Of a DNA stretch of 26,231 nt, positions 19,475 through 26,231 are shown piece by piece. The DNA is from Gryganskiella cystojenkinii. Its lineage: Eukaryota > Mortierellomycota > Mortierellomycetes > Mortierellales > Mortierellaceae. The number at the start of each line of letters is the position of its first letter. Within the stretch, counting starts at the first letter, position 1. The notes below the pieces were generated by a model that was not told the DNA's origin, ran no database searches, and saw nothing but the letters and a program-made list of their open reading frames with translations. Both the position numbers and the translations under genes were made by a program. The stretch lies in the NCBI GenBank assembly GCA_015852425.1, contig JAAAIG010000561.1:1-26231 (forward strand), read 5' to 3'.

Positions 19475-22400
19475 CTACTCTCCGTCCAAGATGTTGCGAA
19501 TACGGAAGTATCGGGACCGAAGCTCCTGACAAAACTCCAGGATAGTCAACTCGCAATCGGGATACTTTTGACCCTTCGGTCCTGACGCCTCTCCGGTCAC
19601 ATCTTCTCCGCTTTCAAAAGGTGAAGTCGAAGGCAGAGATGACGACGATGTTGATAATGAGAATGACGATGCTCCTGTTGGACTCGCTTGGGAACCGAAG
19701 ATTTGAGATCCTGCAGAGGAGTCAGAGGAAGAAGGGACTCCACTCCCCGGCGATGCTTCGCGAGACTGACCAAGTAACGTTTCAGGTGGGAGCGATGACG
19801 AACAAGGTCCTGCATCATGAGGAATAGCTACTTTTCCTTTCTGCTTTTGCTGTGAAAGGCGTGGACGGGCCGTGATCCTAGAGAGCCTTTTTTTGGTACC
19901 CCTTGCTGGTCGTGTTGCAGTCGCTATTCGTCTGGCATGGACCGCTGAGTTATGGGATGGTGTTGCGGGCACGAAGACTGGCGAAAGAGGCGAGGGAGGC
20001 TCAAAAGGAGGCACTTGGATTCGAGCATGTTGTTTCAGTCGAGGGCGTGGCGCCAGCAAAGATGCTGATGGCGATGGCAATGGCGCAACTAGAGGCTTTT
20101 GGAATCGGATGTGTTGCTTCGGTCCAGAGGATGGAGGAGGAGATGCCGTTTCTTCCAGGATGGGATTCATTTGACGTTTTCTAGAGCCACTAACGCCACG
20201 AGACATATTTTTTCTAGCTTTGGTAGACCAGACACTGCCGGCGGAAGAAGTTGAAGGAGAAGAACTCGGCTCTAGCAATGTTTGATCTGACAGGTTCACA
20301 GGTTCCTTAGCTCTAGGTATGATTTGTGGCACCGGCTTCGCCTCGCTACAGCTTCGTTCGTCTTCCGCATTTTCCAACTTTTCCTTGGTGGACTCCGCGG
20401 GCCTTTTCCCTTTTTGATCAACATGTTCTCCACTCGACAAAGCTGTAGGCGACGAAAGTCTCGGATTCCTTTCATTATCCACTGATTGATTGTCGCTTCC
20501 GTCGTTTTCGATTCTCGAGCGTGCTGTCTCCTCTTCCATCTCCTCCCTAGCTGCATTACCAGTCAAGATCCCATGCCCATCTCGACGGACCCTGACAAAA
20601 GGTGGGTTGTAAAGCTTCAAGAACTCACAAAGGACCTGTTCACTCCAAGCGAGCTGCAGATCCATATTAATCTCATCGAATCTACTATGCGTGGCTTTGG
20701 CCATGTCAGTGTAGTTGATTGAAGACCGAATAGCCATCGCCTTCTTGGCCAGTCCTTCCAGATCTCGAAGCGCAAACTTCCAGGCCATCAACAGCAGGCT
20801 CTCCCAGGAGCATCTGTGATCGGATTCCGAGAAAGACGATGAGGAAGGCAGAGCAGAAAATGAGGCCCGTCTTACGCTGATCGTATCATTGTAGCCATTG
20901 TATCTAGAAATTCGTTCGAACGCCCCATTGCCGGTACAGCTATCGCTGCTCACAGAACCTTCTGTACCCCCGTGACCTTGGTTGTTGTTTTCATTGCCAC
21001 CACTGACGGTTCTGCCCGATGGTACATCACTGCCTCCTCTTTGACCTAGCCTCGAATTCCTGTTCAACCGCGAGCAAGGTAACCAAGAGGTAAAAGTTGA
21101 GGACGATGTAGGCTTATACACAGGCCACGAAAGAGCAGGAGCGCCAAGGAGCTGGGGATAAAACGCTGTGGTTTGTTCATCACTGATACCGGACCCTTGC
21201 TGGTTGGGCAGACGCCGTACGTCACATTGCTCAAACGAGAAGAGTCTCCGCGAGAAAGAAGGCTTTGTAGGATATCTGGAGGTTTGAGATTGTATGCCAA
21301 TCGGCGGGAGGATGATCGATGTATGAGGTTGGATGTCATTGGTTCCCCCTGTACCAGCACTAAGGACTGGATCTTGGCGATAAGCCGGTACGGCAGGCGA
21401 GCCAGCCGGTGGTGGGGTAAGAGAATCGACTGAATCAAAGGGATGATCCTCTGCATTGTCGTTCAAATCGACATGAATCTCAAATGCCTGTTCCTCCGAG
21501 ATACCTATCTCGCCCGTGTACAGATATTGAAGCATTGCTTGGAATGTGGCTACAGAGATATCCCTGACAGGGATCCTCAAGATAGAAGGGAGAGGTTGGA
21601 ATTCCTCGCATGATCGAGGAAGTGGAGCAGGAAGGTTGAAAGATGGTAGGGGGGACACTAAACTGCTGTCGCGTTCGGTTTGCTGGTAGTGCGGGCACGA
21701 CTGCAGATGGTATTCATGCTGACGTGGATGATCGCATTGCTCGTACGGATATTGGTGCGGATACTGCGCCGTAGTGAGGGCAACATGTGCACATGGTTGA
21801 TCCAGTAGATGAGACAGAAAATGATCGCGAGCGCGAGCTTCGTACTCCAACACCTCCTCCTCCTCCTGCTGCTGCTGCTGAAATCGTGGCTGTTCTTCAT
21901 ATTGCTGTGGTTGCCATCGCTGTTGCTCTCCCTGTTGTCGCTGTTGTTGCACTTCTTGCTCCCAGCTCCGATGTTCTTGTAGCCATCGAGGATGATGACG
22001 TTGCTGCTGTTGTTCTTGTTCTTGTTGTTGCTGTTGAAGCAGATGAGGATGTTGATACTGTGGTTGTATAAACTGCTGCTGCTGGTTGTGTTGATGGTCC
22101 AGATGTTGAGGATGGTGCGACGTTCGCTGCACTTTTTGAGAGTTGCTGTCCAGCTCGTATGGGTCACCATGTTCAGACTCAACATCTCGTGAAGTTCGTC
22201 TCAACGGAGGCGGTGTTGAGAAAAATGCGGCTGAGACTGGATGTGGAGGCATAGACGCGGTACTAGTTGAGGGGTGACCGACTGCGGTTGCTCGCTGCTG
22301 TTCTGGAAAAGGTGTTTGTGACAACTCGTTATAGTGGTAATCGCATCCGCCAGATTGTCCGCCCTCGCGCAGTTCATCGTTGCGGATGGGAAGTGGGGTA

Positions 22401-23594
22401 TCACTATTTCCATTGCCATCTATGTTGAATTGTTTTGAATTCGTCAACAAGGTCAACGTGGGATAAGATACCGGTCGCCACATGTTTTGTTGCTCCCGAG
22501 CAATCCTTGACTTTTCTTCTAATTGCCGAATGCGAGCTTCAACCTGAGTCATCCGCTCTCGTTCGATCCAAGCGGCGATCTTGGGAAACCTGGACAGTAT
22601 GTGTTCATGGGCAGCAACAGTGACGATACCATGACGATAATCCTCTCTCCTGTAGTGACTGGAAGATGTCGACGAGTTAGACTGAGGAGACTCTTGAGAG
22701 GAGGACGAAGAGTAAGAACGAGAGGCAGCCCCTAGGTTCTTTTCCACAGGAAACTCGAAAAAGATATCGGCCGTGACTGGGTCTGGTTTGACGGTCACGA
22801 CGATATCGTGAAAGAGGGTATCAAGAATACGATGACAGGATGAAGGGCTTGGGACCTGGTATGTTGGGATCTCTTCCGTGATAACAAACTCGAGCTCGTA
22901 CTTGTTCCGATTGAGGATTGAATCTGCATCTAGTATGACTGTATCCACACAAAAAAAAACTAAAATCAATCAAACTCATCGTCGTCTCACAAACAAAGGA
23001 CACCACACTGACGACGGTCCATCCACCCTCTGGGAGGAGAGATTTTAGCAAAGAGGGAAAGGCCACTCTGATACCGTGGATCAGATCGTTACCTGAAGTC
23101 GCATCGTCATTCAGAAACAAGTACATGACTGGCGCCAGTTTCTGTGGAGTGTGGAGTGCGATGGTTGTCTTGTATTGGGTTCGGATAGGCGTGCCTCCGT
23201 CGTCCTCGTTCTCGAGTCCGTTGCCGCTGGGTGATGGGTGTTTCGACCGCGGCTGGAGACTTGGGCCTGGAATTTGATCATACCTTTCCTCGTCGTCGTG
23301 GTATTCGTGCTCATTTCGGTCATCGTCGGAATGATGACGATGACGACGACGGTTATGTAACTTTGGGGGAATCCCTGCGATACGAATCCGCTTGATCTCG
23401 ATTTCGATCGTGACCCAGCTGTTGATCATAGTCTCTGTAAATATGCATGACCAAAAATGACCCGGTTGACTGCAGGGTTCCGGTTCAGATTCAAAGACTC
23501 GAATGACAGGTGTACAAAAGTATTCCTGGAATATTGTCGGTTCGATAACCAACTTCCAGAACAGTCTGCTCTCCGCTAGGACCGCGTCGGCCAT
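19475..23594 (-). CDS. BTB/POZ protein with BTB fold split by a glutamine-rich insert
   Basis: A 1321-residue protein from two exons (23594-23093 and 22938-19475) with a 154-nt phase-1 intron. The N-terminal module contains VIEPTIFQEYFCTPVIRVF (16-34), shared with the next gene, and then INSWVTIEIEI; it may be a diverged MATH-like beta sandwich. BTB elements begin near 207 (LFHDIVVTV) and continue with AHEHILSRFPKIAAWIERE (276-294). About 320 low-complexity residues follow, with a Q-rich stretch at about 453-527. The fold then resumes with LRIPVRDISVATFQAMLQYL and YTGEI (about 621-646). A helical segment (WESLLLMAWKFALRDLEGLA, then AWSEQVLCEFLKLY) resembles a BACK region. The C-terminal 400 residues are disordered and include KKRLSRITARPR, a possible nuclear signal. 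BTB proteins usually dimerise and recruit Cul3; that role is inference. Confidence 0.8.
21848..22096 (-). repeat. glutamine-codon repeat inside the BTB gene
   Basis: Mixed CAG and CAA codons (CTG/TTG on the plus strand) encode several runs of four to five glutamines separated by H, P, R and E residues, ending in an EEEE run. Mixed codons suggest an old, selected tract rather than a recent pure-triplet expansion. Confidence 0.85.
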
Positions 23595-23619
23595 GTGAGA
23601 AAGAGGGTGATAGCAAGCT

Positions 23620-23656
23620 TTTGTTGTTGTTGTTGTTGTCGTTGTTGTTGCTGCTG
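23620..23656. repeat. TTG triplet microsatellite
   Basis: About a dozen TTG/TTC/CTG-type triplets (AAC-type on the gene strand) run directly before the 11-bp minisatellite, in the probable 5' leader of the split-BTB gene. Confidence 0.7.
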
Positions 23657-23658
23657 CG

Positions 23659-23702
23659 GTTGATGAGCTGTTGATGAGCTGTTGGTGAGCTGTTGGTGAG
23701 GT
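23659..23702. repeat. 11-bp minisatellite, four copies
   Basis: Four head-to-tail units: GTTGATGAGCT twice, then GTTGGTGAGCT and GTTGGTGAGGT. They lie 65-108 bases upstream of the split-BTB start codon, so the number of copies could vary in the leader or promoter. Confidence 0.8.
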
Positions 23703-23949
23703 GGGTAATCGAGCGGGCGAGTGGTGTTGATTGTTGATCGTTTTGTCCCTGTCAACGACGAAGGGGAGAGGAGCAAGGACGAGAATATGTTTGTAATGTA
23801 AAGTGTGTGTGTGAACACTTTTTCTTTTTCTTTCTTGAAAGATGGGGAACTATGGGGTGAGAGATATTTTGTGTGTGAGTGAGAGAGAGAGAGAAGACTA
23901 TGGCAAAATAATATAGACTCAAGTGATCGAGAGTAACATTCAAGGCTAT

Positions 23950-24192
23950 TTAATGTCTGTTAGGGTTGGGCCATGCAGTCAGCTCATCCCCTTCTCCTTT
24001 CTTTCTCTCTGCCTCTAAAGAACTCAAAGATCTGCTGCTGCTGGCCTCTTGCTGACCGCTCTGTCCTCCTCCTCTCAGACGCGAAACCAACGCGCCCCTG
24101 AGTTCATCGTAGTTGGTCCAGAACCGAGCCAACAACAAGATCGCGACGCTCTCATCCTCATCTTCTACGAGTGCCATGATCTGCTCCAAAGC
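23950..24192 (-). pseudogene. in-frame continuation of the second BTB gene beyond its TAA
   Basis: Directly after the TAA and in the same frame come ALEQIMALVEDEDESVAI then LLLARFWTNYDELRGALV, which resemble the BACK-like helices that normally follow LxxLADKxxLxxLR in BTB proteins. A glycine/serine-rich tail then runs to a second stop at 23950. Either this is the lost end of the protein, or its last part (24097-23950) is an exon reached by splicing. Labelled pseudogene only because of the stop. Confidence 0.45.
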
Positions 24193-25801
24193 TTACAGTC
24201 TAAGCTCCGAGAGTCGAAACTTATCTGCAATCAGATAAACATCCAACCAGGTGACAGTGCCGCTCTTGTTGACGACTGGCTCTGTACCAACTGCCTTGGT
24301 TCTGTTCTTGCTCTTTTTTTTACTCTGGTTTTTCTTGTTTGGAACCCCTCCAGCTTTGACTTCAACATGCCAACCACTGTTGTGGAGACTGCCGATTGCG
24401 AACGGGTCGCCAGAGTGGGCACAGCACAAGGACTCGGGTAACTTCGCCTTGTCGTTTCGAACTGCCTCGGCAATCCTTTGGCGAATTTCTGCCTTGTGCA
24501 GGGTCACCCCTGCATTGTTTCCTGACAAAGAAGTTGGAGTCGACACGGCACGAGTGCTAGGATGGAATGGCAATTGAATGGTTCGCGTGTAGATCCATCT
24601 ATGCTACGTTATATCAAAACCATAGATTTTTGAAGATTATGTTAATGACCACCGATAGGATACCAAAATCAGTTACCGTACTCGTGTCGCTCACCTCAGG
24701 ACCACCTTGAACAAGTCTTTTGAAAAATCTCTAACCAATACCCTTCTTGGAAGCTCAGCCGATTGGGGTCTTCCTTGGCTGTCAAGCACAGGAATTGGCA
24801 ACAGGTCACGGAAATAAGCATATTGGCGTAGGATAGCCTGGTGCGCGAAAAGACGGGTAATCTTTCCTTCGTTGCCTGACATATCATTCTGCCAGAGGAA
24901 CGCCACGTCTGTGGCCCTCCTGTCGTGAAAGACAGCCTCGAGTCCCTCGTGGTACAGGGCCGAAAAAGTGGGGAAGATCGACCCCAAGGAGTTCATGACC
25001 GAATCTTGTTGAAGAACCTCGGTCGAAAACGTCACCGTGAATGCATACCGACCATCGTTGTCGAGCATGTACGCTGGATTCAGTTGTGCTATCATATAAA
25101 GGAAAGAGAAAAGTCATCCATTGGTATCAAAAACTCTTTGCTCGCCACTAAAAAGCCACCATTGACCATCAATGCCGCTCCTCGTTTATTCGAAGTCTGC
25201 TGTGTGAGCCTACCATGCACCTACCAAGCAGGGTCACAGGGCTTCCAGCTTGATGATCGATCTTGTTGTTGATCAACATAAATTTGGTCTCCCTGGCGGT
25301 GATGCTGGAACTTTTATATAGGAAGAGGGCCGACGACAGCAAACTTCGATGGTATTGATGTTGTTGTTCCTGCTGTCGCTGACGTGAAGACTTCCTAGCT
25401 CCTACGGAGTTGAGACCGGTAGTGGTGGTGGGAACAACGGGCTTGATCCAGTCCTCCCATGTTAGACGCAGATCTAGCTGCAACATTGATCCAGGCTCGG
25501 GCCGACCGTCTGTCAAGGTAAGTTTCCACTCACAGACAGGAACCGTGGTCGTTCCGGATGATGATGATCGCTTCACAGTTGAGGAAGAAAAGGAATATGA
25601 GGCTGAAGTGGGTGGTTCACCCGAGGATCCGCGAAAGGATCTCATGACAGGCTTGGTGTAATCGCTCGCGATTGTGGTAGGCTGGACGACAAAATGGAGT
25701 GAAAAGGCATTGGTGGTGGAGGAGGAGATCTTGAAGGTCGACTGGACAGGGTCGTCTTCTTGTTCCGCGTCGTAGTTCTTGACCTTGGTTTCTCTGCTCA
25801 T
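24193..25801 (-). CDS. BTB/POZ protein with an in-frame TAA in its C-terminal helical region
   Basis: Exons in minus order are 25801-25225, 25088-24695 and 24598-24193, giving 458 residues to a TAA. The N-terminal module carries VVQPTTIASDYTKPVMRSF (38-56), the counterpart of the neighbouring gene, then CEWKLTLTDG and LQLDLRL, possibly MATH-like. The BTB core spans about 243-335: HDRRATDVAFLW, RLFAHQAILRQYAYFRDLL, VLVRDFSKDLFKVVLRWIY. A low-complexity, lysine-rich insert (KKNQSKKKSKNR) precedes a helix, WLDVYLIADKFRLSELRL, where the frame hits TAA. The same frame then stays open for 79 more codons that read like the continuing helical bundle. The stop overlaps a GTAAGC donor, so a 99-nt intron (24196-24098) could bypass it and give 506 residues ending at 23950. 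Truncation, alternative splicing or a damaged gene all remain possible. Confidence 0.72.
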
Positions 25802-25977
25802 GAGGATCCCAGTGTGCAGGAGAGAAAAACGATGCTGAAGTGAGTGAAGTGGAGAGACGAGGAGGTAGAAAGAAAGAGAGAGAGAGAATAATCGATGTAT
25901 CAGAAATATTTTATTTTCGTCAACACAGAGAAAGACGTGGAGCTCTTTACCTACGAGGACAATACGAAAATCTAAAT
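25802..25977 (-). promoter_or_regulatory. upstream region of the second BTB gene
   Basis: This 176-base stretch before the second BTB start codon contains an AG-rich simple repeat at about 25867-25887 on the plus strand. It also carries the 3' end region of the gene fragment to the right. No TATA box or specific operator was identified. Confidence 0.3.
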
Positions 25978-26210
25978 CTATGTGATAAATTGACTGTTTT
26001 CAGGGACCATATTCATCCAAATGATCGAGAGATCCTTGAGGCCGAATTTTGTCTTCAGAACCTGGCTCTGATATTGCGATCTCCCCTTGACAAATTTGCC
26101 GCGTCGCAAGGTTTCGAACGTTTCCAGAAGACTCCATAATTCAGATCCTACAGGGTCTGATACTTTGGAATAGGCGGACTTCTTTCCTTCGTACACCTCG
26201 AGTGTTTGCT
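25978..26210 (-). CDS. 3' fragment of an unrecognised gene, running off the window
   Basis: An open frame on the minus strand ends at 25978. It can begin at a possible acceptor (TTTAAG, exon from 26210) and encodes about 76 residues, including SELWSLLETFETLRRGKF and LKTKFGLKDLSIIWMN. The leucine spacing and the end of the frame recall the last repeats of F-box/LRR proteins, but the match is weak. Upstream sequence is outside the window. It could be a final exon or a decayed fragment. Confidence 0.25.
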
Positions 26211-26231
26211 CTTAAACCTAAAAAGCCTATT

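Larger units (their letters stand above)
23595..23949 (-). other. intergenic leader/promoter of the split-BTB gene
   Basis: No gene is supported in these 355 bases. Just upstream of the split-BTB ATG come a TTG triplet run (23620-23656) and an 11-bp tandem repeat, then a purine-rich GAGAGA stretch near 23880-23895 (plus-strand reading). The distal end holds the 3' region of the second BTB gene. Confidence 0.45.

Noticed and set aside
21787..22192. Plus-strand open frames rich in valine/alanine and leucine opposite the BTB gene
   Set aside because: They are the complement of the glutamine-codon repeat (CTG/TTG read as Leu, or shifted as Val/Ala). The minus strand has a continuous 3.4-kb coding exon with BTB motifs.
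23427..23461. Possible short intron in exon 1 of the split-BTB gene
   Set aside because: The GTCATT...TTACAG interval is only about 35 nt, too short for these introns. The frame stays open through it and INSWVTIEIEI follows naturally.

Overview
The window looks like nuclear DNA of an early-diverging filamentous fungus. A Mortierellaceae-like genome is my best guess, and this is inference. The reasons are multi-exon genes with introns of about 90-150 nt (GT..AG, one GC..AG), pyrimidine-rich untranslated regions, and a mix of conserved housekeeping genes with F-box/LRR and BTB proteins, which are expanded in those fungi. I see no bacterial operons, transposase, CRISPR array, rRNA or tRNA.

Layout, left to right. 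(1) A prohibitin-1 gene (259-2060, +, 5 exons) is followed by an importin-13 family nuclear transport receptor (2420-7358, +, 16 exons). The importin reads as one 1097-residue protein once its introns, including a GC-AG first intron, are removed. (2) A GT34 Golgi glycosyltransferase (8023-8883, +) and an intronless F-box/LRR-like protein (9239-11164, +) follow. (3) On the minus strand lie a hormone-sensitive-lipase type alpha/beta hydrolase (11271 to about 12857) and a six-exon cytochrome P450 (13262-15373). (4) A 1.65 kb divergent intergenic region leads to an unrecognised multi-pass membrane protein (17029-19264, +, 3 exons). (5) Two consecutive minus-strand BTB genes (19475-23594 and 24193-25801) are followed by a fragment of another gene running off the right edge.

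The genes do not form one pathway. Prohibitin and importin-13 are core mitochondrial and nuclear-transport functions. The hydrolase and P450 are adjacent and co-oriented and could both act on lipophilic substrates. The two BTB genes appear to be diverged tandem paralogues: they share a non-BTB N-terminal motif with identical spacing and a phase-1 intron at the equivalent place. One has its BTB fold split by about 320 low-complexity residues rich in glutamine. The other carries an in-frame TAA inside what looks like conserved helical coding sequence, with a good splice donor overlapping that stop.

No wholly new system is evident. The points most worth checking are the BTB pair, the interrupted BTB reading frame, the orphan membrane protein, and several introns that would mislead gene finders (GC-AG, and stop-free with length divisible by three).
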